Shown here piece after piece: positions 7,932 through 15,599 of a DNA stretch of 32,418 nucleotides. The number at the start of each line of letters is the position of its first letter. Within the stretch, counting starts at the first letter, position 1. The notes under the pieces are model-generated. The model did not search any database, was not told the origin of the DNA, and saw only the letters and a program-made list of their open reading frames with translations. This stretch comes from an uncultured Victivallales bacterium. GTDB lineage: Bacteria; Verrucomicrobiota; Lentisphaeria; Victivallales; UBA1829. The stretch lies in NCBI GenBank assembly GCA_944391115.1, contig CALXSJ010000031.1, positions 1-32,418 of the forward strand. Direction: 5' to 3'. The position numbers were made by a program, and so were the translations under genes.

Positions 7932-10481
7932 ATGCAGGACACCAGCAATCTTACACCCGCAATGCGGCAGTACATGCAGATGAAGGCGGAAACCCCGGAG
8001 GGCGCCGTTCTGCTGTTCCGCATGGGCGATTTCTATGAGATGTTCTATGAGGACGCCCACAAGGCAAGCCCGATCCTCGAAATCGCGCTGACCAAACGGG
8101 CGGGCTATCCGATGTGCGGCATTCCGTATCACGCGCTGGACAGTTACCTGCCGAAACTTCTGGAGGCAGGTGTCAAAGTCGCCATCGCGGAACAGCTGGA
8201 GGATCCCGCCCTGGCCAAAGGCATCGTCAAGCGCGGCATCACCCGGATCATCACCCCCGGCACCGTGCTCGACTCCTCGGTGCTGAATCCCCACAGGAAC
8301 AATTTCCTCTGCGCGCTGACCGCTGCAAAAGACAGATTCGGACTGGCCTGGATGGATATCAGCACGGCGGAATTCAAGACCTCCGAGCTCGGTTCCAGGG
8401 CGGAGCTTGAATCCCAGCTCTACAGCATTCAGGCGCGGGAATGCCTTCTGCCCGCCTCGCTGATGCGTCTCTGGGAAGAGGAAAAGGCGTTTCCCTACAC
8501 GCAGAAACAGATCCTCTGGACACCGCTTGACGACTGGATTTTTTCCATGGAAAATGCCGAGGAGCTGCTGAAGCGGCAGTTCCAGGTCATGACGCTCGAC
8601 GGCTTCGGGCTGCGCGGACGCACGCTCGCCATTCAGTCCGCGGGAGCGGTCATTCACTACGCATCGGAAAATCTCCGCCATAATGTGGGGCATATCCGCA
8701 CGCTCAAATTCCACAGTCCGGAGGACTATCTCGCGCTCGATCCGATCTGCCAGCGCAATCTGGAACTGGTCGAGCCGATGTTCGGCGCATCAAAGGAAAA
8801 CACGCTTCTTCACGTCCTCGACCGGACCTGCACGCCGATGGGAAGCCGCCTGATGCGCAGCTGGCTGCTGAAACCGCTGAAGAACGTGGACCGGATCGTC
8901 GAACGCCAGGATGTGGTCGGCATTCTCAAGGACGATCCGCTGACGCTTGCGGAACTGCGGGAAACCATGGGCGCGGTGCGCGATCTCGAACGCATCATCG
9001 CGCGCCTCAACGTCGGAACCGTCAATCCCCGCGACATGCTCTCGCTCGCAAACAGCCTCGAAATGATCCCCGCTATCCGGACGCTGCTTTCCTCCTACGA
9101 TCTCCCGCTTGTGGAACGCCTGCGGGAAAACATCTGCGAAATGCCCGAGCTTTCCGGAAAAATCCTGAGCGCAATCGTCGACGAACCGCCCGCCACCGTC
9201 TCCGACGGCGGCGTGATCCGCACGGGATACCATCCGGAACTGGATGCGTTCCGCTCCGCCGCGACGGACGGCAAGCGATGGGTCGCGGAACTGCAGGCGA
9301 AGGAACAGGAGCGGAGCGGCATCAAGTCGCTGAAAGTCAACTACAACCGTGTGTTCGGCTATTTCATCGAGGTCACGAAAACCCATCTTGCCTCCATCCC
9401 GGACGACTACATCCGCAAACAGACCCTGGCCAACAGCGAACGCTTCATCACACCCGAACTCAAGGAGATGGAGAGCCGCATTCTCGGGGCGGAGGACAAG
9501 GCGAAGGCGCTGGAGATCCAGCTCTTCGAGGAACTGCGCAAATTCGCGGGGACATTCACGCCGCAGATTCAGCTGAGCGCCGCCGCGCTCGCGGAAATCG
9601 ACGTTCTCTGCGCGCTCGGAGACTGCGCCCAGCGCTACTCCTACTGCCGTCCGAAAGTCGCGGACGACGATCTTCTGGAGATCCGCGCGGGACGCCATCC
9701 GGTGCTCGACTGCGCCATGAAAGGGGAGCGGTTCATTCCCAACGACACGCTCCTGGACGGAGACGAAAACCGTATGATGATCATCACCGGTCCCAACATG
9801 GCGGGAAAATCCACCTACATCCGGCAGACCGCGCTCCTTGCGATCATGGCGCAGATGGGCTCCTTCCTCCCCGCGGCAAGTGCGCACATCGGCGTCGCGG
9901 ACCGGATTTTCACGCGCGTCGGGGCATCCGACGACATCGCGCGCGGGCAGAGCACCTTCATGGTGGAGATGGTCGAAACCGCAAACATCCTGAACAACGC
10001 CACGCCGAAGAGCATTGTGATTCTGGACGAAATCGGGCGCGGAACCAGCACGTTTGACGGACTTTCCATCGCCTGGGCCGTCGCGGAATTCCTGCTGGAC
10101 CACCCGTCCTGCCGCGCAAGAACCCAGTTTGCAACGCATTATCACGAACTTACGGAACTGGCGATCACCCGGCGCGGCGTGAAAAACTACAACGTCGCCG
10201 TCCGCGAATACGGCGACCAGGTCATCTTCCTGCGCCAGATCGTTCCGGGCGGAGCGGACAAAAGCTACGGAATCCATGTCGCAAAACTCGCCGGTCTGCC
10301 GGAAGAGGTGATCTCCCGGGCGCAGGACATTCTGGAAAACCTCGAGAACAATTCCATTGCCGAAGCGGGCCAGCCATCCCTCGTCACAAAATCGCGTTAC
10401 ATGATCCGCGATCCGCGCCAGAAATACCGGAAGGACAAAACAGACGACGGCCCGATCCAGCCTTCCCTGTTCGATCAGTGA
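7932..10481 (+). CDS. mutS: DNA mismatch repair protein MutS
   Basis: MutS recognises base mismatches and small loops and recruits MutL. The 849-residue protein is of normal length and has all domains in order. The mismatch-reading motif GDFYEMF includes Phe34 and Glu36. The connector and lever domains follow, and then the clamp. In the ATPase, Walker A is GPNMAGKST (residues 620-628), Walker B contains ILDEIGRGTSTFDG (Asp699, Glu700), and FATHYHELTEL follows. The C-terminus ends in QPSLFDQ, similar to the QxxLF-like tail often seen in bacterial MutS and consistent with sliding-clamp binding. The start has GGGAG 6 bases upstream and is only 18 bases after lpoB, an unusual neighbour that suggests cotranscription. 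The convergent downstream gene is separated by a probable terminator. Confidence 0.98.
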   Translation: MQDTSNLTPAMRQYMQMKAETPEGAVLLFRMGDFYEMFYEDAHKASPILEIALTKRAGYPMCGIPYHALDSYLPKLLEAGVKVAIAEQLEDPALAKGIVKRGITRIITPGTVLDSSVLNPHRNNFLCALTAAKDRFGLAWMDISTAEFKTSELGSRAELESQLYSIQARECLLPASLMRLWEEEKAFPYTQKQILWTPLDDWIFSMENAEELLKRQFQVMTLDGFGLRGRTLAIQSAGAVIHYASENLRHNVGHIRTLKFHSPEDYLALDPICQRNLELVEPMFGASKENTLLHVLDRTCTPMGSRLMRSWLLKPLKNVDRIVERQDVVGILKDDPLTLAELRETMGAVRDLERIIARLNVGTVNPRDMLSLANSLEMIPAIRTLLSSYDLPLVERLRENICEMPELSGKILSAIVDEPPATVSDGGVIRTGYHPELDAFRSAATDGKRWVAELQAKEQERSGIKSLKVNYNRVFGYFIEVTKTHLASIPDDYIRKQTLANSERFITPELKEMESRILGAEDKAKALEIQLFEELRKFAGTFTPQIQLSAAALAEIDVLCALGDCAQRYSYCRPKVADDDLLEIRAGRHPVLDCAMKGERFIPNDTLLDGDENRMMIITGPNMAGKSTYIRQTALLAIMAQMGSFLPAASAHIGVADRIFTRVGASDDIARGQSTFMVEMVETANILNNATPKSIVILDEIGRGTSTFDGLSIAWAVAEFLLDHPSCRARTQFATHYHELTELAITRRGVKNYNVAVREYGDQVIFLRQIVPGGADKSYGIHVAKLAGLPEEVISRAQDILENLENNSIAEAGQPSLVTKSRYMIRDPRQKYRKDKTDDGPIQPSLFDQ

Positions 10482-10503
10482 CGCGATGCCCGGCCGGAAC
10501 GCA

Positions 10504-10547
10504 GTTCTTCAGACGGCTGCCGATCCGAAGAACAGGCGGCGTTTTTT
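10504..10547. terminator. probable terminator between mutS and the convergent deacetylase-like gene
   Basis: Arms GTTCTTC (10504-10510) and GAAGAAC (10527-10533) form a perfect 7-bp inverted repeat with a smaller CGG/CCG pairing inside. A run of six T (10542-10547) follows 8 bases later on the plus strand; a competing stem GCCG/CGGC directly abuts it. Its position 23 bases after the mutS stop supports a mutS terminator. The T-run distance is not ideal, and termination in the other direction is less likely because no T-run is seen there. Confidence 0.5.
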
Positions 10548-11974
10548 CAGGCATTGCAGAGGGCGTGAATCCGCCCGGGAATTCCGCCGGCGGAAAAATC
10601 CAGTTCGCACCAGAAGAACGGCCGGGCGCCGGAAGGAATTTTTCCGCCGGGCAGTTCGATCCTGACGACAGTTTCCCCCTGCGGCAGATTCTCCGGACTC
10701 AGGCGGACCACACCGGTCCGGCAGACCGGGGACAAACGCGCGGAAAGGGCGGGATTCCGCAGTTCCTCTCCGGTATGGTTGAGCACTTTCAGCAGCAGGA
10801 GATTCCCCCGCGGTTCGAAGGACAGGCCCGCGTACAAGCCATCCATCCGGGTTTTCCCTGAAAAACCGCTCTGGTTGTCCCTGTTGGAGGTTGTGGAAAT
10901 CCACCGGGGAAGTTTCCGGTCTGCGGCATGCCGGAGTTCCATTACGCCGCCGGGGAACAGGGAGACGGAAACGCCGTCCGCTTCCGCAGACACCGCGTTT
11001 CCGCAGTGAAGATACAGCGGCACATCGCCTCCCAGCTCGGCAGGCGGCAGACGCCGGACTCGCCAGACGGCCTCTCTGCCTGACACGGAAAGACGCCGGA
11101 TTTCCGCATGATGGTATTCATAGCGGTAAGCGCCGTAATCGCCCGCGGTGCAGTACCACCAGTCCGGGCGGAACGCATAGGCGGAATAGCACTTTTCCAT
11201 CTCCCTCCAGCCGTCCCCGTTCTGCCGGGAATGAAGCCCGACGGTCAGGTTCGGATTGATCTCCAGGGCCCGGGAATCGGCAAGGCGCTCCTCCAGCTGC
11301 TGCCGGAACAGGGAAAAACTTGTGTCGCAGTCTCCGGGCAGGATCCAGTGTTCCCCGGAAAAATCACTGGAACGCAGTCCCTGTTCCGGAGCAGGAAAAT
11401 TCCCGTAGGATTCATGCAGAAACCCGCAGCGCGTAAAACAGTCGGCAATCCGGCGCCCGGCTCCGGGATCCCCGGCCCGGCGGTATGCCCCGTAAGCAAA
11501 GGCATGCGCTGTGACGGGCGCATTGCACGCGGCCTCCAGCATGGCGCGGCAGACACCGAGCTCACGGAAAATCTCATCGGAATCCGTCAGTTCCGCCAGA
11601 CTGGCGTGGCGCACTCCGTGGGCGCCGGCCGCACAGCCCCCGGAAAGCAGTTCTCCCAGAAAAACTTCAGGCGAGATCCCTTCCGGCGGAATCAGTCCGA
11701 GATCATTCAGATAAAATGTCCCGCGGAATCCGTAGCGGCACATCAGGCCGTGCATCCGAAGATGGGCGGGATTGTTGTCATCCCAGCGGCAGGAGAACGC
11801 CAGTTTTTTCCGGCAAGGCAGCGGCGCGGCGGAAATCCGGCATCCGCCGGCGGACGCCTCGTCGGGATAGGTCAGCTTCACAATCTGGTCATAACCGCGC
11901 AATCCCAGAGGATTTTCACGCGGAAGCAGGAAATCCGGGTCTCTCTGCTCCTGCTGTTTTTCCGGCGGAATCAT
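10547..11974 (-). CDS. polysaccharide deacetylase-like (CE4-type) protein with C-terminal beta-rich region
   Basis: The 475-residue product begins its recognisable domain near residue 58 with AFSCRWDDNN; Asp65 and Asp66 fit the CE4/NodB motif 1. YGFRGTFYLN (81-90) follows, and the metal-binding motif 2, H-x3-H, is His119 and His123 in GAHGVRH. This predicts a metal-dependent deacetylase or a related hydrolase acting on a sugar or glycan. The C-terminal half (about 300-475) looks like beta-sandwich sequence and is not recognised. There is no signal peptide, so the protein is probably cytoplasmic. The start at 11974 is preferred over a possible upstream ATG at 12013 because AAGGAG lies 9 bases before it. 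The gene follows the regulator on the same strand after a 159-base gap. Confidence 0.7.
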   Translation of the reverse strand: MIPPEKQQEQRDPDFLLPRENPLGLRGYDQIVKLTYPDEASAGGCRISAAPLPCRKKLAFSCRWDDNNPAHLRMHGLMCRYGFRGTFYLNDLGLIPPEGISPEVFLGELLSGGCAAGAHGVRHASLAELTDSDEIFRELGVCRAMLEAACNAPVTAHAFAYGAYRRAGDPGAGRRIADCFTRCGFLHESYGNFPAPEQGLRSSDFSGEHWILPGDCDTSFSLFRQQLEERLADSRALEINPNLTVGLHSRQNGDGWREMEKCYSAYAFRPDWWYCTAGDYGAYRYEYHHAEIRRLSVSGREAVWRVRRLPPAELGGDVPLYLHCGNAVSAEADGVSVSLFPGGVMELRHAADRKLPRWISTTSNRDNQSGFSGKTRMDGLYAGLSFEPRGNLLLLKVLNHTGEELRNPALSARLSPVCRTGVVRLSPENLPQGETVVRIELPGGKIPSGARPFFWCELDFSAGGIPGRIHALCNA

Positions 11975-12133
11975 TTCCCTTGTCTCCTTGTCTGCCTGAT
12001 TCGCGGACCACATTCTTCTTCATGACGCCAGACTGTGGACCGCACTCGATATAAGATAGCACGGCTTGCGGCGGAATCAAAACGGCGGACGGGGATTATG
12101 GAAAAGAATTCCGGAACCGCCGGCGGGAAAAAT

Positions 12134-13609
12134 CTATCGCCGGATAATGTCATGCAGGCGTTCCCGCGCACGGGCAAGACACTGTTCCGGGGGGATCGTC
12201 CCGCACAGACAGGGGCGGAGCTCCTCGCCGAAAACTCCCAGCGCCGCGCGGATGTTTTTAAAATCAAACTGCGGGTGCGCTCCGGCGATGGTCGAAACAA
12301 TCGTGTTTTTCTGAGAGGCCGGCAGTTCCGCAAGGCGGCAGGAAGCATCTCTCCTTGCCGGGAAATCATACTCCAGAGAGAGCGGATACTGCGCCCGCTT
12401 CTGATAGAGAAACTTCAGCCAGCGCCATGCCGCATGCAGCTCCTCCTCGTTCCGGACGCCGCCCCGGAAAATGCCGACGGAAAAATTCCCAAGTATGGAA
12501 ACGCTCCGCATGCCGGATTCCGGAGCAGGAATCGGATAATAGCGGAACGGCGAATCCCGGAACGGCATGCCGTTGAGATGGCAGGGATGCCGGGTCGTTG
12601 CAAAGACCATCCCGATCCGGCCGAACAGAAAGAGATCGTCCTCTTCCGGCGGAGCGGGCCGGCTCGTCCGCCGCCAGCGGGCAAGCGCCTCAAGCCCGCG
12701 GCGGCAGGACTTGCTTTCCAGCACGGCAAGAAAACTCCGCGCGGACGAGTCGATCCCCGCCGCATCGGCCCAGAGATACGGGAGATATCCGGTCACATTG
12801 TGCCAGCTGAACGGCAGCGGCATGCTCGTTCCGTAATTTCCGGGATGGCGTTCGGCATAAGCGCCCAGACGTTCACACCATTCGTTCACAATTTCAAAAG
12901 TCAAGGTTTCCGGAAGATTGCGGATTCCCGCGCGCGCCAGGAATTCCGTATTCACAATGCAGTGCCGCGCATTGGTTTTCAGTGCGATGGCGTGAATATG
13001 CGGTTCGTCGTTCATGTCCATGGTCGGAAACGCCGCGCCGGGAACCAGCTGCGACACCAGTTCTTCAAACCCGGGAAGATGCTCCAGCGGATGCAGCGCA
13101 TTGATCGCGGAATAGTCCGAGTGAAAGAAAAACTCCCCGGTCGACGGCGGAGTCCCAGCCCCGATCAGCCCGAGATAAGGATCCTCGCTTCCCACATACC
13201 CTTCCGGATTGAGCATCGAAACCTCCACCTTGATGTCCGGATTCTCCATGCGGAACAGCGCGGCCAGCGTCTTGACAATGAAGAGAGTCTGCGGCGGACA
13301 GATCAGGATGCCGTGCCGGATCGTAATCCGCGCGGGGCCGAAAAAGGAGCCGAACATCTCGCCCGGTTCCTCGTTGTCCACGGAGGAGCAGCTGATGTAG
13401 GAGCCGCTCCCGCGGACCTTGCGGATGATTCCCTGCGCCTCCAGATCCCGGAGAGCGCCGACCACAGTGATCCGGGAAACCCCGAACGCGTCGGCAAGCT
13501 CGCGTTCGGAAGGCAGACGCTGGTCCTTTTTCAGTTCTCCGTTGTTGATCCGGTTGATGATGTCGTTCCGGATGCGGATGTATTGCGGCGTAAAGGTTTT
13601 TCCTGTCAT
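12134..13609 (-). CDS. GntR-type regulator fused to an ABC-type solute-binding (SBP family 1-like) domain
   Basis: The N-terminal 75 or so residues are a GntR winged helix: PQYIRIRNDIINRINNGEL, then LPSERELADAFGVSR, then ALRDLEAQGIIRKVRGSGSYI. The remaining 410 residues resemble an extracellular solute-binding protein: FIVKTLAALFRMENPDIKVEV at the start, GEFFFHSDYSAINALHPLE, then IVNTEFLARAGIRNLPETL and a terminal helix-rich part. There is no signal peptide, lipobox or membrane helix, so the binding fold acts in the cytoplasm, presumably as the effector domain that senses a sugar. GntR regulators more often carry FCD, UTRA, MocR or LacI-like domains. The start at 13609 has GGAGAG 6 bases upstream. 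It is divergent from the isomerase operon that it probably controls. Confidence 0.85.
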   Translation of the reverse strand: MTGKTFTPQYIRIRNDIINRINNGELKKDQRLPSERELADAFGVSRITVVGALRDLEAQGIIRKVRGSGSYISCSSVDNEEPGEMFGSFFGPARITIRHGILICPPQTLFIVKTLAALFRMENPDIKVEVSMLNPEGYVGSEDPYLGLIGAGTPPSTGEFFFHSDYSAINALHPLEHLPGFEELVSQLVPGAAFPTMDMNDEPHIHAIALKTNARHCIVNTEFLARAGIRNLPETLTFEIVNEWCERLGAYAERHPGNYGTSMPLPFSWHNVTGYLPYLWADAAGIDSSARSFLAVLESKSCRRGLEALARWRRTSRPAPPEEDDLFLFGRIGMVFATTRHPCHLNGMPFRDSPFRYYPIPAPESGMRSVSILGNFSVGIFRGGVRNEEELHAAWRWLKFLYQKRAQYPLSLEYDFPARRDASCRLAELPASQKNTIVSTIAGAHPQFDFKNIRAALGVFGEELRPCLCGTIPPEQCLARARERLHDIIRR

Positions 13610-13630
13610 AAGACTCTCCGGTTTTGCCGT

Positions 13631-13660
13631 AATATACTCCGCGCGGGGAATTCTTTGCAA
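13631..13660 (-). promoter_or_regulatory. putative promoter of the GntR-fusion gene
   Basis: On the minus strand TTGCAA (13660-13655) and TATATT (13636-13631) are separated by 18 bases. The -10 hexamer lies about 22 bases before the start codon, giving a short leader with a GGAGAG ribosome binding site. The spacer holds a GC palindrome, CCGCGCGG. Confidence 0.4.
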
Positions 13661-13678
13661 GCGGAAATTCAGGAAAAT

Positions 13679-13698
13679 ATCTGTTTTTTATATCAGAT
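13679..13698. promoter_or_regulatory. candidate operator: inverted repeat ATCTG-N10-CAGAT
   Basis: Perfect 5-bp arms (13679-13683 and 13694-13698) flank an AT-rich 10-base centre. The site sits between the two divergent promoters, where a GntR-family dimer would be expected to act. The arms are short, so this is only a candidate. Confidence 0.25.
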
Positions 13699-13735
13699 TA
13701 GGCCAATAAAATAGAAAAATAATTTCTTCCATCCA

Positions 13736-13763
13736 TTGACAATATCAATATTTTCATTATAAT
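13736..13763 (+). promoter_or_regulatory. consensus sigma70-type promoter of the isomerase/glycan operon
   Basis: TTGACA (13736-13741), a 16-base spacer and TATAAT (13758-13763) match both consensus hexamers exactly, in a strikingly AT-rich stretch. It lies 47 bases before the TIM-barrel gene, whose ATG is preceded by TTGGAG. A promoter this strong usually needs tight repression, which fits the divergent GntR-fusion gene. Confidence 0.75.
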
Positions 13764-13809
13764 CTATCTTATAAATTGGATTTATTAATATATCAACATT
13801 GGAGCAATC

Positions 13810-14655
13810 ATGGGATTTCACTGCAACATCGGCTGCAATATTGTGGCTCCCGAAGTGGACGACATTCCCGGTTATACCAGGGAAATCTACCTGAAACGGA
13901 TTGCCGATTACCGCGACTACGGATTCCGCCATCTGGAATTTTCGCATCTATTGGCGCTGAGTCCGGAGGATGCCGCCGCAATCCGGACGTGCTGCCGCCG
14001 CGCGGGGATTGTGCCGTGGTCCGTCCATTCGGAACACCTGAACGAGGGAGGCGCACGCGAGGAATACTTCCGGATTCAGGAGCATTGCGCAAAAATCGCC
14101 GATGCGCTTGACGCCCGGGTAATGGTCTGCCATCTGCCGAATCTGCAGCCGCGTTTCGATTTCGCGCGCGCCGTGGACATTCTCTCGCGCCTCGCCGGAA
14201 TCACAGCAAAATACGGGGTGTGTCTCGCAATTGAAAACTGCGCCTTCCAGGGGGATGTCGATTTCATCATCCGGGTGATTGATGCGCTGGACCGCCCGGA
14301 CGTCGGTTTCAATCTTGACACGGGGCACGCCTTCTGCGGGGAGACCGACGATCTCGCCGGAGTGATCCGGAAGATCGGCTCGCGTCTCATCACAACTCAT
14401 CTGCACGACAATTTCGGGAAAAACGACGATCATCAGCCGCCGGGCCTCGGAAGGATCGACTGGCATTCCGTTCTGCAAGCCCTCCGGGAGACCGGCTATG
14501 ACGGCCCCCTGATGATGGAAATGACGGGAAACGGAGTCAAGCGGCACAGAAGCGCCGGAGAGCTCCGCGACTTCGAACTGGAGAAAGAACTGGTTTCGGC
14601 ATTTGCCTTCCTGCATTTTCAATGGGAACGCGTCTTTCGCGGAAACAGACACTGA
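13810..14655 (+). CDS. sugar phosphate isomerase/epimerase family TIM-barrel protein
   Basis: This 281-residue protein belongs to the xylose isomerase-like TIM-barrel superfamily (AP_endonuc_2 fold), whose members isomerise or epimerise sugars, or cleave related substrates, with a divalent metal. Metal and active-site residues fit the family pattern: Glu142 in LAIENC, Asp170 and His173 in FNLDTGH, His199 in THLHDN, and Glu237 in MMEMTG. The segment [22 protein letters not shown] is typical of this family. There is no signal peptide, so it acts in the cytoplasm. It is first in the operon after a consensus promoter, with TTGGAG 7 bases before the ATG. The substrate cannot be deduced; the neighbours suggest an amino sugar or a product of the oxidoreductase downstream. 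Confidence 0.85.
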   Translation: MGFHCNIGCNIVAPEVDDIPGYTREIYLKRIADYRDYGFRHLEFSHLLALSPEDAAAIRTCCRRAGIVPWSVHSEHLNEGGAREEYFRIQEHCAKIADALDARVMVCHLPNLQPRFDFARAVDILSRLAGITAKYGVCLAIENCAFQGDVDFIIRVIDALDRPDVGFNLDTGHAFCGETDDLAGVIRKIGSRLITTHLHDNFGKNDDHQPPGLGRIDWHSVLQALRETGYDGPLMMEMTGNGVKRHRSAGELRDFELEKELVSAFAFLHFQWERVFRGNRH

Positions 14656-14662
14656 AACGGAT

Positions 14663-14689
14663 CGGATCCGCCTTCCCTCTGCGGATCCG
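14663..14689 (+). repeat. perfect 9-bp stem-loop between isomerase and pseudopilin genes
   Basis: CGGATCCGC (14663-14671) and GCGGATCCG (14681-14689) form a perfect stem with a 9-base loop just after the isomerase stop. No T-run follows directly, so it is not a clear intrinsic terminator; it could mark an mRNA processing or stability boundary that lets the pseudopilin be expressed at a different level. Confidence 0.5.
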
Positions 14690-14741
14690 GGGGACGGCGC
14701 GGAAATATTTTTCAATTGCAGAACAGCGGAAGGAAGGAACG

Positions 14742-15566
14742 ATGAAACTCTTTACAACACATCCCGGCGCAAATCGCGGCGGTGAAATTCGGAAAAACTT
14801 TTCCCTGATCGAGCTTCTGGTTGTCATTGCGATCATTGCGATTCTCGCCGGAATGCTTCTGCCGGCCCTGAACCGGGCAAAAATGACCGCACAGAAAATC
14901 TCCTGCGTCGGCAATCAGAAACAGATCGGGCTGATGCTGACGATGTACACAAGCGATTTCAACGGCTGTTCCATTCTCTGCAGATACTACAAAAACGGAG
15001 AAACCGATTATGCGTTCGGCGCCAGCGAAGACTATAAAAATCCTGCATGGCATGTGGGACTCACCGGCATGGGTTACAGTGGCGTGAAAGCCGGAGCTCA
15101 GGGATATTTTCCTCCGACTCCCGCCATTGGAAAGCTGACGCACTGTCCAAGTCTGCCATACGAAGATCCGTTAAATACCTCGTATGGGATGATCGCCTCC
15201 GGAACTTCCTATGCAAAATGGAAACCTTACTGTTATACCATTGAGGGCCAGTCGTATCAGGGATACAATCTGAAAGTGATGAAACAGCCGTCGGGATTCG
15301 GCTGGATCGGCTGTTCCTGGCTGGGGAAAAGCAAACGGCCCTCCTCCATTATCCAGAACAACGGCACCTGGACGCCGAATTCCGGAGAAGGTGTCGGCGG
15401 AACAGGAGAGTTTGCATTCGTTCATGTCCGCACAGGCAACATGTGCATGGTAGACGGTTCCGTCCGGAGCTGGACGCCCAATGAATTCATTACGGCCATG
15501 ACCAGCGGCATCGGAGACGACAACGTGTTTTCCATGGTGGATTATACGACGGTTTTTTCGTTCTGA
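14742..15566 (+). CDS. type II secretion/type IV-like pseudopilin with prepilin N-terminus and H-X9-DG motif
   Basis: The 274-residue protein carries a prepilin-type N-terminal methylation segment, [19 protein letters not shown] followed by [10 protein letters not shown], which forms the hydrophobic helix that inserts in the membrane or packs in a pseudopilus. The residue before the Phe is Asn19, not the usual Gly. Near the C-terminus His228-x9-Asp238-Gly239 matches the prepilin-type processing-associated H-X9-DG domain found mainly in Planctomycetes, Verrucomicrobia and Lentisphaerae. The middle is a globular, Gly/Tyr-rich domain of unknown role. The start at 14742 follows an AAGGAAGGAAC site; the frame is open back to 14622 but without a good ribosome binding site. 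It lies inside a glycan-use operon with no secretion genes nearby, so it may work at the cell surface for that substrate. Confidence 0.88.
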   Translation: MKLFTTHPGANRGGEIRKNFSLIELLVVIAIIAILAGMLLPALNRAKMTAQKISCVGNQKQIGLMLTMYTSDFNGCSILCRYYKNGETDYAFGASEDYKNPAWHVGLTGMGYSGVKAGAQGYFPPTPAIGKLTHCPSLPYEDPLNTSYGMIASGTSYAKWKPYCYTIEGQSYQGYNLKVMKQPSGFGWIGCSWLGKSKRPSSIIQNNGTWTPNSGEGVGGTGEFAFVHVRTGNMCMVDGSVRSWTPNEFITAMTSGIGDDNVFSMVDYTTVFSF

Positions 15567-15599
15567 ACTGGAATTTTCATCCATGCAGAAGGTGTTGTC

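Noticed and set aside
8790-10277. Long open frame antisense to mutS
   Set aside because: Its predicted protein is arginine/histidine/aspartate-rich with no motif; GC-rich codon use in mutS keeps the opposite frame open.
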